Positions 1 through 7,930 are shown, counted from the first letter of the stretch. The stretch: 17,345 bases of DNA from SHZI01 sp032122615 (GCA_032122615.1 JAQBGF010000181.1:1-17345); one strand, 5' to 3'. The notes: generated by a model not told the origin, from the sequence alone. Numbers and translations: made by a program.

Positions 1-1
1 C

Positions 2-2266
2 GGCCAGAATGCCATCATCAAGTACCGCTGGGGCGTCGAACGCCCTGATGAACTCATCTTTGCGGCAGCGCCGCCGACCATCAAGTTCGCCCTCGGCGAG
101 AATCCGACGCAGGCTGCATTCCAGACGATGCCGGGAGCAGACCTCCGCTATCCGGCCACGCGCATGGGCGTCGCGGCGATGGTGCGTACCAGTTTCGAGC
201 AGGCCCGGGCGTACCAGCGCGAGTGGCAGCGCTACCGGTCGCTGTCGAAGCGGCAGCAGGCCCGCACGCCACCGCCGCGTCGCGATCTCCGGCTCGAGCC
301 CCTCGTGGAAATACTCGACGGCAAACGGGCCATACACGCGCACAGCTACCGGGCCGACGAAATCCTGATGCTGATGCGTCTTTCCGAGGAGCTCGGGTTC
401 CGCGTGACCACGTTCCAGCACGTGCTGGAAGGTTATCGCGTGGCCGACGAGATGGCGGCACACGGCGCCAGTGGCTCCACGTTCTCGGACTGGTGGAGCT
501 TCAAGATGGAGGCCTTTGACGCCATTCCGTACAACGCCGCCATCATGACGCAACGGGGTGTACTGACCAGTCTGAACTCGGACAATTCCGATCTGGCGAG
601 ACGCCTCAATCTTGAAGCCGCCAAAATGCTTCATTACGGTGGCCTCGATCGCGAGCAGGCGCTGGCGATGGTCACGATCAATCCGGCGAAGCAGTTGAAG
701 ATCGACGATTACGTCGGCTCGCTGGCCGCCGGCAAGGACGCCGACGTCGTGATCTGGAACGGCGACCCCCTGAGCGTCTACAGCCGGGCCGACATGACCT
801 TCGTCGACGGCCAGCTCCGCTTCAGCCGGGACGTGGACGTGGCCCACCGCGGCCAAGTCATGGAGGCTCGTGAGCGCCTCGCGGCGGAAATTCGGGGCGA
901 CGACGCCAATCCCGCTTCTGCCGACGAGCCGGCGCCAACGCCTGCCGGCGCCGCGCCGGCTGTGAATCCGGCGGCACCGCCGTTCAACTACCAGTTCGCG
1001 CCGGGGAGCTTTGCTGCCGGTCCGGTTGCGATCTTCGGAGCCACCGTACACACGCTGGAAGGCCCGGCGATCCCGAATGGCGTCGTTGTGTTTGAGCACG
1101 GCCGCATCAGCGCGGTTGGCGGAGCGGATACGCCAGTTCCCGCCACGGTGGAACGCGTTGATGCCCGGGGCAAGCACCTGTGGCCAGGGCTGATCCACAC
1201 CAACGCCGTGCTGGGCTTAAGCGAGATCGACAGCGTGGCTGGCAGTGTGGATATCGCCGAGACCGGCGAAATCAATGCGGACGTGGATGTGTCCCAGGCC
1301 GTGAACGCCGCGAGTACGCACTTTCCCGTAGCGCGTTCCGGCGGCATCAGTCATGCGGTGCTGGTGCCCAGTGGCGGCCTCGTGAGCGGCACCACGACAC
1401 TGGTCCGGACCGACGGCTGGACCTGGGAGGAGATGAGCGCGGTGCGCCAGCATTCGCTCGCCATCCGCTGGCCGGAGCCGCCGCCGGCGCAGTACGCCAG
1501 GTTCCTGGGCCCGCCCAAAACGCTGACTGAGCAGAAGAAAGATACGGACGACCGGGTGAAGACGCTCGACAAGCTGCTGGACAGCGCCGAGGCCTACGGG
1601 CGGGCGAAGCGGCAGGCGCAGGCGACCGACGGCAGGTGGGACTATGACGCCCAACTCGAGGCCCTGCAGCCGGTGGTGAACGGCGAGCGGCCGCTGTGGG
1701 CGACGGCGCGGGAGAAGTACGCCATCGAGGCGGTCGTAAACTGGGCAGCCAGCCGCAAGTTGCGCCTGGTGATTACCGACGGGCGCGATGCCTACCTCGT
1801 CACCGACCTTCTGAAAGCCCACCAGGTGCCGGTGGTGCTGAGCAATATTGTCGTTGAGCCGCCGCGCCCGGATGATCCGTACGACACCCTCAACACATTG
1901 CCGGCGAAGCTGGAAGCGGCAGGCGTGCTGTTTGCAATCGCCAGCACCACGCGCGCCGGCGGTTCCGGCAATGCGCGCCACATCACGCTGTTTGCCGGCA
2001 TCGCTGCTGCGAACGGGCTCGACCGCGAGGCGGCGTATCGCTCCGTGACTCTTTACCCGGCGAAAATCCTGGGACTCGATTCCGTGCTCGGCTCCATCGC
2101 CACCGGCAAGAGCGCGAGCCTGGTGCTGACCGACGGGGACCTGCTGGAGCCCAGCACCACGGTCGAGCAGCTCTGGATCGATGGCACGCGCCCGTCGATG
2201 GACGACGTGCAGAAGCAGTCCTGGCGCCAATGGAGCGCGCGGCCCCGGCCCTTGACGTCAAACTGA
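2..2266 (+). CDS. Tandem-domain amidohydrolase, 5'-truncated by the window edge
   Basis: The frame is open from base 2, so the first visible ATG (128) is internal and the true start lies outside the window; about 754 residues are visible. Two amidohydrolase-superfamily units are seen. The first ends with the typical TIM-barrel tail: IHAHSYR near fragment residue 111, FQH near 138, a catalytic-type LNSDNSD near 191, then INPAKQL and the beta-sandwich return strand GKDADVVIWNGDP. A Pro/Ala-rich linker follows (about residues 304-329), as in exported proteins. A second unit restarts at GPVAIFGATVHTLEG. In that unit the usual HxH metal motif after 'PGLI' reads HTN, so it may not bind metal normally. 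Family members are usually periplasmic hydrolases of roughly 1,000 residues; the substrate cannot be told. The gene ends 13 bases from the convergent Mo-subunit gene, with no clear terminator between them. Confidence 0.88.
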   Translation, partial: GQNAIIKYRWGVERPDELIFAAAPPTIKFALGENPTQAAFQTMPGADLRYPATRMGVAAMVRTSFEQARAYQREWQRYRSLSKRQQARTPPPRRDLRLEPLVEILDGKRAIHAHSYRADEILMLMRLSEELGFRVTTFQHVLEGYRVADEMAAHGASGSTFSDWWSFKMEAFDAIPYNAAIMTQRGVLTSLNSDNSDLARRLNLEAAKMLHYGGLDREQALAMVTINPAKQLKIDDYVGSLAAGKDADVVIWNGDPLSVYSRADMTFVDGQLRFSRDVDVAHRGQVMEARERLAAEIRGDDANPASADEPAPTPAGAAPAVNPAAPPFNYQFAPGSFAAGPVAIFGATVHTLEGPAIPNGVVVFEHGRISAVGGADTPVPATVERVDARGKHLWPGLIHTNAVLGLSEIDSVAGSVDIAETGEINADVDVSQAVNAASTHFPVARSGGISHAVLVPSGGLVSGTTTLVRTDGWTWEEMSAVRQHSLAIRWPEPPPAQYARFLGPPKTLTEQKKDTDDRVKTLDKLLDSAEAYGRAKRQAQATDGRWDYDAQLEALQPVVNGERPLWATAREKYAIEAVVNWAASRKLRLVITDGRDAYLVTDLLKAHQVPVVLSNIVVEPPRPDDPYDTLNTLPAKLEAAGVLFAIASTTRAGGSGNARHITLFAGIAAANGLDREAAYRSVTLYPAKILGLDSVLGSIATGKSASLVLTDGDLLEPSTTVEQLWIDGTRPSMDDVQKQSWRQWSARPRPLTSN

Positions 2267-2279
2267 TCGGTTCGCCGCT

Positions 2280-4535
2280 TCAGGCGCCCCCGGGCTTCGA
2301 CCGGCCGAGGATGCGCAGGATGTGCCAGGGCGTAATGGGCATGTCGTTGATGGGTGCGCCGATGGCATTCGCCACGGCGTTGGCAATGGCCGGCGGCGTA
2401 CAAACGATGGGCCCCTCACCAACTTCCTTGGCGCCGAATGGCCCGAACGGGTCTATGGACTCAACAATGATGTGTTCCACCGCCGGCATCTCGTGGGAAC
2501 GGGGCATCTTGTAGTCGAGCCTCGACGGATTCATGACCTGCCCGTCCTCCAGAAGCATCTCCTCGTAGAGCACCTGGGACATGCCGCTGAAAATCTGGCC
2601 ATCAATCTGGCCTTCGACGATGCGCGGGTTGATGGCCCGGCCCACGTCGTGGGCGGCGATGACCCGGTCTACCGTGACGATGCCGGTGTGCGGATCCACC
2701 GTGACCTCGGCGACCTGGGCGCCGAAGGAGTACGCCATGGTCCCGGTCTCTTTCGGGGAGTTGTAGAAACCCCGGCCCATGACGAAGCGGCCTTCCCGGC
2801 TGTGGAGCGTGTCGTAGACGGCCTGGCGGAAGGTCATGGCCTTGTCCGGCTCCCCCTTCGGGTAGATCTTCCGGTCCCGGAAGACGAGCCGGGATGGTTT
2901 CACGTCGAGCTTCGCGGCCGCCGTCGCCTCGATCTGCCGGCGGGCATCCAGGCAGGCGGCCTTGACCGCATTCCCGGTATTAAAGGTGCCACGCTGCGAG
3001 AAGGCGCCCACATCGAGCGGCGTTATATCCGTGTCGCCGGCGATCACGGTGATGTCCGCCGGCTGCACGCCGAGCACCTCGGCGGCGATGATGGCCATCG
3101 CGGTGTGGGAGCTCTGGCCCATGTCCGGCAGCCCGATGAGCAGCGACATCGTGCCGTCGTCCTGGACCTTGATGAACGCGGCGGACGTGTCGTGCTTGAA
3201 AACGCCTTTGGCGCCCGAGGCCATTGCGCCGATGCCGAGCCCGATGCCTTTCAGGGGCGGCAGCTTGCCGAACTTGCGCTTCCAGCCCGCCTTTTTGGTG
3301 ACCTTCGTGATGCATTCCTGCAGCCCGCAGCTGCCAATAAAAGTGCCGGTCATGTTGGTATGACCCTTGGTCACCGCATTGCGCAGGTGGAACTCGACCG
3401 GGTCCAGGCCAATCTCCCGGGCGAGGGCGTCCATGTGGAGGCCGAGGCCGAAGGCCATCTGGGCGATCCCGCCACCGTGATGGAAGTAATAGGGAATGTT
3501 GTTCGTGTGGATGAGCCGGCCGCTATAGCGCGCCGTCTCCAGCTTGTAGAGCGCGTGGATGTAGGAGGAGGTCAGCGTCAGTACGATCATCTGCGACTCG
3601 ACATAGGCGCCGGTGTCGAAGCTGATGTCCGCTTCGAACGCCTTGATCAGGCCCTCCGCGGAAACGCCCGTGCGGAACCGGTACTGAACCTCGCCGCCTG
3701 CCCGGCAGACGATGAATTCCTCGTCGCCGGTGATGCGGATCTTGACCGGCCGGCCCGCTCGCCGGGACAGCAGGGGGGCGATGTAATGGTGGGGCCTGGC
3801 GGCGGAACGCCCGGTAAAACCGCCACCCGTGTGCAGGCTCATGACGCGCACCGCACCGTCGGTCAGGCCGACCGCCCGGGCAATGGACTTCTGGAACAGC
3901 AGCGCGGTCTGCGTCGGGGTCCACACCGACAGCTTGTCGGGGCGCGACCAGTCCGCCACGACGGCGTGGTACTCCGCGTAGCAATTGTGGCTGGCCGCGG
4001 TCATGTACTGGTCGGCGCGCACGTGGGCCGAGCCCGCGAACGCGTGGTCCACATCGCCGAGGTCACTGTTCTGGGCCCAGGCGATGTTGCCCTTCGCCTT
4101 GGGATGAATCTGCACGGCGTCCGGCAGTTGCGCCGCCTTCATCGTGAGCACTGCCGGCAACGGCTCGTAGTCCACACGGATGAGCCGCGCGGCCTCGATG
4201 GCCGTGGCCTCGTCGAGGGCCGCCACAGCAGCCACCTCGTCGCCCACGTAGTTGACGGTGTCCTTGCGGAAGAGGGGTTGTTCGATGCCGGCGTAGACCT
4301 TGGGCGCATCGGCGTGGGTGAGGATGGCCTTCACGCCTGGCAGGCGCTGTGCCGCGGACGTGTCGATATTGAGAATCCGTGCCCGGGGGAGCGGGCTGCG
4401 CACGATCTTGCCGTGAAGCATGCCGGGCAGCACGATGTCATCGGTGAAGGCCGCCCGGCCGGTCAGTTTCTCCGGCCCATCGAGCCGCGGCTGGCTTCGG
4501 CCAACGACGCTGAAGTCACCCTTCCGCGTGGCCAT
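2280..4535 (-). CDS. Xanthine oxidase-family Mo-cofactor (large) subunit, HcrA-like
   Basis: At 751 residues it has the length of the catalytic subunit of three-subunit molybdenum hydroxylases and of 4-hydroxybenzoyl-CoA reductase (HcrA). The N-terminal a/b-hammerhead domain spans about residues 20-130 (RSPLPRARI near 46), followed by the molybdopterin-binding domains. The cofactor loop reads GGGFTGR (237-243) instead of the usual GGGFGGK/GTR. The active-site glutamate is probably E707 in GAKEVGEGP. The loop that normally reads A-x-RGxGxPQ is FHHGGGIAQ (351-359), so the usual substrate-contacting arginine is absent and the substrate cannot be assigned. Start: ATG at 4535 with a strong GGAGGAG site 7 bases upstream; it overlaps the 2Fe-2S gene by 20 bases, so the two are co-transcribed. 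Very long open frames on the opposite strand are shadows. Confidence 0.93.
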   Translation of the reverse strand: MATRKGDFSVVGRSQPRLDGPEKLTGRAAFTDDIVLPGMLHGKIVRSPLPRARILNIDTSAAQRLPGVKAILTHADAPKVYAGIEQPLFRKDTVNYVGDEVAAVAALDEATAIEAARLIRVDYEPLPAVLTMKAAQLPDAVQIHPKAKGNIAWAQNSDLGDVDHAFAGSAHVRADQYMTAASHNCYAEYHAVVADWSRPDKLSVWTPTQTALLFQKSIARAVGLTDGAVRVMSLHTGGGFTGRSAARPHHYIAPLLSRRAGRPVKIRITGDEEFIVCRAGGEVQYRFRTGVSAEGLIKAFEADISFDTGAYVESQMIVLTLTSSYIHALYKLETARYSGRLIHTNNIPYYFHHGGGIAQMAFGLGLHMDALAREIGLDPVEFHLRNAVTKGHTNMTGTFIGSCGLQECITKVTKKAGWKRKFGKLPPLKGIGLGIGAMASGAKGVFKHDTSAAFIKVQDDGTMSLLIGLPDMGQSSHTAMAIIAAEVLGVQPADITVIAGDTDITPLDVGAFSQRGTFNTGNAVKAACLDARRQIEATAAAKLDVKPSRLVFRDRKIYPKGEPDKAMTFRQAVYDTLHSREGRFVMGRGFYNSPKETGTMAYSFGAQVAEVTVDPHTGIVTVDRVIAAHDVGRAINPRIVEGQIDGQIFSGMSQVLYEEMLLEDGQVMNPSRLDYKMPRSHEMPAVEHIIVESIDPFGPFGAKEVGEGPIVCTPPAIANAVANAIGAPINDMPITPWHILRILGRSKPGGA

Positions 4536-5031
4536 CGGGCTCCTCCGTCGTTGCTGCCGCCATGCGCAGGATGGCCTGCCGGACCGCTTCTTTCACCTTG
4601 ATGTGCCCGGTGCACCGGCAGAGCGTGCCGGCGAGCGCCTCGTTGATGTCGGCCTCGTCCGGGTTCGGGTTCGTATCCAGCAGGGCCTTGGCGGTCATGA
4701 TCAGCCCCGGTGTGCAGGCTCCGCATTGCACGGCGCCGAATTCGAGGAAAGCCTGCTGCACCGGGTGCAGGCCGGCCGGTGTGGCGACTCCCTCGATGGT
4801 CGTCAGCGCCCGCCCATCCCACTCGATGGCCAGGGACAGGCAGGCGAGCACGGCGCGCCCGTCGTCGCCCTGCACCGTGCAGACGCCACAACTGCCACTG
4901 GTGCAACCGCGCTTGGTGCCCATCAGCCCGAGCTTGTTACGGAGAACGTCGACCAGGCTGTCCTCGACAGCCACCGGAACCCGGTGGCTGTCGCCGTTGA
5001 CGGTCAGCGTGATGAATTGCCGGTCTGCCAT
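4516..5031 (-). CDS. 2Fe-2S (small) subunit of the molybdenum hydroxylase
   Basis: The product is 171 residues, the normal size for a CoxS/HcrC-type small subunit. The N-terminal plant-type ferredoxin domain carries the proximal cysteine set C43, C48, C51 and C64 (GCTSGSCGVC, then LAC). The C-terminal helical domain carries the second cluster at C103, C106, C138 and C140 (QCGAC and CRC). All eight ligands are present. In this family the subunit relays electrons between the Mo site and the FAD. It begins 6 bases after the FAD-subunit stop codon and ends inside the start of the Mo-subunit gene, so all three genes form one operon. Only a weak ribosome-binding site (GAG) is visible, which suggests translational coupling. 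The family is certain; the physiological partner and the direction of electron flow are not. Confidence 0.95.
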   Translation of the reverse strand: MADRQFITLTVNGDSHRVPVAVEDSLVDVLRNKLGLMGTKRGCTSGSCGVCTVQGDDGRAVLACLSLAIEWDGRALTTIEGVATPAGLHPVQQAFLEFGAVQCGACTPGLIMTAKALLDTNPNPDEADINEALAGTLCRCTGHIKVKEAVRQAILRMAAATTEEPDGHAEG

Positions 5032-5037
5032 GAGTTC

Positions 5038-6018
5038 TCAGTCCACCGGAACTTTCTGTCGGCGCAGCTGTTCGAGAACCTGCAGCACGAGACCGCGGAC
5101 CAGCCGCTTCTTGTAGCCGGGTGGCGAGAAGAGATTGGCAACTTCCCCGAGGTCTTCCCGCGCGGCGGCCGCCGCGTCCGCAATGGCTGCCTCGTTGAGT
5201 CCGCGCTCCACGACGATCTGCCCGGCGCGCTCCAGCAGGACCGGCCAGGAGCCTACGGACCCGGCCACGAGTCGTGCGGACCGGATGGCCTTGTTGCTGC
5301 CGGTCACCGCAGCCGCCAGCGTCCCGTAGCCGTAGTCCAGGCCCGTCCGGGCGGTGGCCTTGGTGAAGAGGGCGCGAGTCCGGGCGGCAGGCACCAGCAC
5401 GGCCGTGATGATCTCGTCGCTGGCCAGGGTCGTGTGATTCACGCCGTCGTCGTTGTAAAAATTTGCCAGGGGCACCTCGCGCTTGCCGCGCACGCTTACG
5501 GTTTGCAACCGGGCGTCAAGAACCAGCAGCGCCGGCGCCGTGTCGGAACTGTTGATGGCGCGGCAGGTCGTCGAGGTCTTGATGACGTGGCACAGGTCGC
5601 CCTCGGTTTTCCAGCAGGGCGCCCGGGAGGCCCGCCAGTTCTCGCTCTGGTTCGTGTACCAGCAACGAGTCGGCAGCCGCAGGTTGCCGCCCAGGGTTGC
5701 CATGTTGCGCACGTGCCGGGAGCCGACGGAGCGGGTGGCCTGCGCCAGGGCGGGGTAGCGCTTCACGACGAGCGGGTGCTCGGCCAGGTCTGTCAGGATG
5801 ACGCCGGCGCCAATCCGCAGTGTGTCCGTGCCATCCAGATCGATGCCGTTGAGCTCGACGAGCCCCCGGATGCCAATGAGGGTCTGTGGTGTGACCAGCC
5901 CTTGCCGCATGCTGACCAGCAGGTCGGTGCCCCCGGCCAGCAGGCTGGCCCCATCGCCACCCGCCGCAAGAGCGGCGACAGCCTCGTCAAGGTTACGGGG
6001 CCTTACATATCGGAACAT
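5038..6018 (-). CDS. FAD-binding (medium) subunit with extra [4Fe-4S] insertion, HcrB-like
   Basis: This is a CoxM-type FAD subunit of 326 residues, or 330 if the ATG at 6030 is used. FAD-binding signatures are AGGTDLLV (about 28-35) and ATLGGNL (about 107-113). After the second comes an insertion with four cysteines, C119, C135, C143 and C152, containing WYTNQSENWR and GDLCHV. The spacing of 15, 7 and 8 residues equals, from memory, that of the [4Fe-4S] ligands in Thauera aromatica HcrB; ordinary xanthine or CO dehydrogenase subunits lack this loop. In HcrB the extra cluster helps electrons run from a low-potential donor to the Mo site. I prefer the ATG at 6018 (MFRYVRPR) because a GGGGCGAG stretch lies just before it and homologues start similarly. 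It is first in the operon, 74 bases from the divergent cbpA. Confidence 0.9.
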   Translation of the reverse strand: MFRYVRPRNLDEAVAALAAGGDGASLLAGGTDLLVSMRQGLVTPQTLIGIRGLVELNGIDLDGTDTLRIGAGVILTDLAEHPLVVKRYPALAQATRSVGSRHVRNMATLGGNLRLPTRCWYTNQSENWRASRAPCWKTEGDLCHVIKTSTTCRAINSSDTAPALLVLDARLQTVSVRGKREVPLANFYNDDGVNHTTLASDEIITAVLVPAARTRALFTKATARTGLDYGYGTLAAAVTGSNKAIRSARLVAGSVGSWPVLLERAGQIVVERGLNEAAIADAAAAAREDLGEVANLFSPPGYKKRLVRGLVLQVLEQLRRQKVPVD

Positions 6019-6030
6019 CGCTCGCCCCAT

Positions 6031-6092
6031 CGTGGCTGGCAGTTTAGGCTACGCTGTCCTGAAATTGAGGAAATGCGTACTTTCCGCAAGCT
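6031..6092. promoter_or_regulatory. Divergent intergenic region between Mo-enzyme operon and cbpA
   Basis: This short gap must hold the start signals for both the leftward Mo-hydroxylase operon and the rightward cbpA operon. No convincing -35/-10 pair stands out in either direction. A short inverted repeat, GGAAA-N7-TTTCC, occupies 6069-6085 and ends 7 bases before the cbpA ATG; it could be a hairpin or an operator half-site pair. No good Shine-Dalgarno sequence precedes cbpA. The assignment as regulatory rests on gene orientation only. Confidence 0.35.
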
Positions 6093-7040
6093 ATGGCATT
6101 CAAAGACTATTACGAGGTACTCGGCCTGACGTCCGGCGCAAGCCAGGACGACATCAAGCACGCCTATCGCAAGCTGGCGCGCAAGTACCACCCGGATGTC
6201 AGCACGGCATCTGATGCCGAAGCGCGGTTCAAGGAACTCGGGGAGGCCTATGCGGTACTGAAGGATCCGGAGAAGCGCGCGGCGTATGACGACATGGTTG
6301 CCCGGGGCAAGGGCGGACAGGGATTTCAGCCGCCGCCGGGATGGGATGCCGGGTTTGAATTCAGCGGCCGGGACTTCGAAGCCGGTGCCGGCATGGATCA
6401 GGGCGACCTGCTCGACGCGCTGTTTCGCCAGCAGGCCCGCGCCGGTCAGAAGGCGGGAAGGCGTGCTCAGGGGCAGGACCACCACGCCCGCGTGATGATT
6501 GATCTGGCCGATGCCTATCGTGGCGCCCAGCGGAGCATTTCACTGCGCATGCCGGTGCTCGATCCCGAAGGCCGCGTCACCATGCAGGAGCACACACTGG
6601 ACGTCAGTATCCCGAAGGGCATCCGTGCCGGCCAGCACTTGCGGCTGGCGGGGCAGGGTGGCCCCGGATTGGGTGACGGCCCGGCGGGCGACCTTTATCT
6701 CGAGGTGAACTTCAATACCGATCCCTTGTTTCGCGCCGATGGCCGCGATGTCTATCTCGACCTGCCGCTCTCGCCCTGGGAGGCGGCGCTCGGTGCGTCG
6801 GTGACGGTGCCGACACCGGAGGGTCCGGTGCAGCTCACGATTCCTCCCAACTCGGTAGCTGGCCGCCAGCTGCGACTGAAAGGGCGTGGTATTCCGGGTT
6901 CGCCGCCGGGCAATCTGTACGCGATTCTCAAGATTGCCCTCCCGCCGGCTGACAGCGAGGCAGCCCGCGAGGCCTACCGGGTAATGGCCAAAGGCTTTGA
7001 TTTCGACCCGCGTACACACCTCGGGGGAGATCCGTCATGA
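6093..7040 (+). CDS. cbpA: CbpA-type J-domain co-chaperone
   Basis: The 315-residue protein (E. coli CbpA is about 306) has an N-terminal J domain at residues 4-68 with the DnaK-stimulating HPD at 33-35. A Gly/Met/Gln-containing linker follows to about residue 130, then two class-II substrate-binding domains (for example VMIDLADAYRGAQR and GDLYLEVNF). No DnaJ zinc-finger repeats are present, which places it with CbpA rather than DnaJ. In the family it is a cytoplasmic DnaK partner and nucleoid-associated, curved-DNA-binding protein active under starvation. The next gene encodes its specific inhibitor CbpM and overlaps the stop codon (ATGA at 7037-7040), a classic pairing that makes the call secure. 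Confidence 0.95.
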   Translation: MAFKDYYEVLGLTSGASQDDIKHAYRKLARKYHPDVSTASDAEARFKELGEAYAVLKDPEKRAAYDDMVARGKGGQGFQPPPGWDAGFEFSGRDFEAGAGMDQGDLLDALFRQQARAGQKAGRRAQGQDHHARVMIDLADAYRGAQRSISLRMPVLDPEGRVTMQEHTLDVSIPKGIRAGQHLRLAGQGGPGLGDGPAGDLYLEVNFNTDPLFRADGRDVYLDLPLSPWEAALGASVTVPTPEGPVQLTIPPNSVAGRQLRLKGRGIPGSPPGNLYAILKIALPPADSEAAREAYRVMAKGFDFDPRTHLGGDPS

Positions 7041-7354
7041 GCAAATTATCAGTCACACTGATTCACGGAACGGTCGTCGAGGAGGAAGTTGCGCTCACGC
7101 TGGTGGAACTCTGCCAGGCCTGCAACGCTGACGAGAAGTACGTCCTGGAGTGGATTGCCGAAGGGCTGCTCGAGCCCGTCGGCGAGTCGCCACAGCACTG
7201 GCGCTTCAGCGGTGACTCGCTGCGCCGCGCGCGGCTGGCGCGGCGCCTGACACGAGATCTCGAAATTGATCCGGCCGGTGTGGCGCTGGCGCTCGATCTC
7301 CTTGATGAAATCGCCGCGCTGCGCAGCCGCTTGCAGCGGGCAGGAATTGAGTGA
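7037..7354 (+). CDS. cbpM: Chaperone modulator CbpM
   Basis: This 105-residue protein resembles a short MerR-type fold: an N-terminal segment with VELCQACNADEKYVLEWIAEGLL (about 23-45), an aromatic/HWRF strand region and a C-terminal helix rich in Leu/Arg (LALDLLDEIAALRSRLQ). This matches CbpM, which binds the J domain of CbpA and blocks its co-chaperone and DNA-binding activities. It starts inside the cbpA stop codon with GGGGGAGA 6 bases upstream, and its own TGA overlaps the GTG start of tadA, so production should be tied to that of CbpA. Confidence 0.9.
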   Translation: MSKLSVTLIHGTVVEEEVALTLVELCQACNADEKYVLEWIAEGLLEPVGESPQHWRFSGDSLRRARLARRLTRDLEIDPAGVALALDLLDEIAALRSRLQRAGIE

Positions 7355-7845
7355 ACAGCGACGTACCGGTCCCGGCCTGCGGCGTCCCTGCCACGCGCGA
7401 GGACGCCGCCTGGATGCGCCGCGCTATTGAACTCGCCCGTAGTGCCGAAGCCGCCGGCGAGGTGCCGGTGGGTGCCGTGCTGGTGCTGGACGGCGTGGTG
7501 ATCGGGGAGGGCTGGAACCGGCCGATCGGGAGTGCGGACCCCACCTCACACGCCGAGATCGAGGCGCTGCGGGCCGGCGCCCGGCAGCTCGGCAACTACC
7601 GGCTGAGCAGGTCCACGCTGTACGCCACGATGGAGCCGTGTCCGATGTGCGCGGGGGCCATGATCCATGCCCGCGTTGGCCGCCTGGTTTACGGCACGCC
7701 GGACCTCCGCGCCGGCGCGGCCGGGACGGTCATCGACGTCCTGGCGGGACCGGCCGCCAACCACCGGGTGGCGGTTACCGGCGGTGTGCTGGCCGATGAG
7801 TGCCGCGAACTCCTGCGGGCCTTCTTCCGCGCCCGGCGCGGCTGA
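7351..7845 (+). CDS. tadA: tRNA-specific adenosine deaminase TadA
   Basis: TadA converts adenosine 34 of tRNA-Arg(ACG) to inosine so that it can read CGU, CGC and CGA codons. The 164-residue product has the cytidine/deoxycytidylate deaminase zinc site: HAE at 67-69 (H67 ligand, E69 proton shuttle) and PCPMC at 96-100 (C97 and C100 ligands). The length equals that of bacterial TadA (about 167 in E. coli). The GTG at 7351 overlaps the cbpM stop by 4 bases; the next in-frame ATG (7414) would cut into the first helix, so the GTG is preferred. Being coupled behind cbpA-cbpM is a neighbourhood feature, not a functional link. Confidence 0.94.
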   Translation: MNSDVPVPACGVPATREDAAWMRRAIELARSAEAAGEVPVGAVLVLDGVVIGEGWNRPIGSADPTSHAEIEALRAGARQLGNYRLSRSTLYATMEPCPMCAGAMIHARVGRLVYGTPDLRAGAAGTVIDVLAGPAANHRVAVTGGVLADECRELLRAFFRARRG

Positions 7846-7860
7846 CTGTGATCCACGTCT

Positions 7861-7889
7861 TGCCGGCCCCGGTTGAGGGGAGCTATAGT
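7861..7889 (+). promoter_or_regulatory. Probable sigma70 promoter of the liu operon
   Basis: TTGCCG (7861-7866) and TATAGT (7884-7889) are separated by 17 bases and resemble the sigma70 consensus closely; initiation would fall near 7896. The -10 end overlaps the 18-bp palindrome at 7888-7905. The spacer is a normal 17 bases, unlike the stretched 19-20 bases of classic MerR-activated promoters, so LiuR bound here would be expected to block rather than to twist and activate the promoter. Confidence 0.6.
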
Positions 7890-7905
7890 TGACGTATACG
7901 TCAAC
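7888..7905. promoter_or_regulatory. 18-bp perfect palindrome, probable LiuR operator
   Basis: GTTGACGTATACGTCAAC is a perfect 9+9 dyad lying over the predicted transcription start, 25 bases before the liuR start codon. LiuR-family regulators of branched-chain amino acid breakdown are known to bind palindromes of this general ACGT-containing type upstream of liu genes. Position and symmetry argue for autoregulation of the operon. Confidence 0.72.
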
Positions 7906-7930
7906 CTGACGTCGGACGAGGATCCGGCCC

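Noticed and set aside
2252..2261. TTGACGTCAA palindrome near the end of the amidohydrolase gene, similar to the LiuR core
   Set aside because: It lacks the two-base centre of the 18-bp site and lies inside coding sequence between convergent genes, where an operator makes no sense.
2267..2279. Terminator between the convergent amidohydrolase and Mo-subunit genes
   Set aside because: Only 13 bases separate the stops and no GC stem with a T run is seen on either strand.
2322..4601. A 759-codon open frame on the plus strand, antisense to the Mo subunit
   Set aside because: It lies exactly opposite a gene with clear family motifs; its product is Val/Gly/Arg/His-rich with no recognisable domain. 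This is the usual shadow of a high-GC gene with G/C third positions.
4420..6129. A 569-codon plus-strand frame over the 2Fe-2S and FAD subunits
   Set aside because: Antisense to two well-supported genes, no domain, composition typical of shadow frames.
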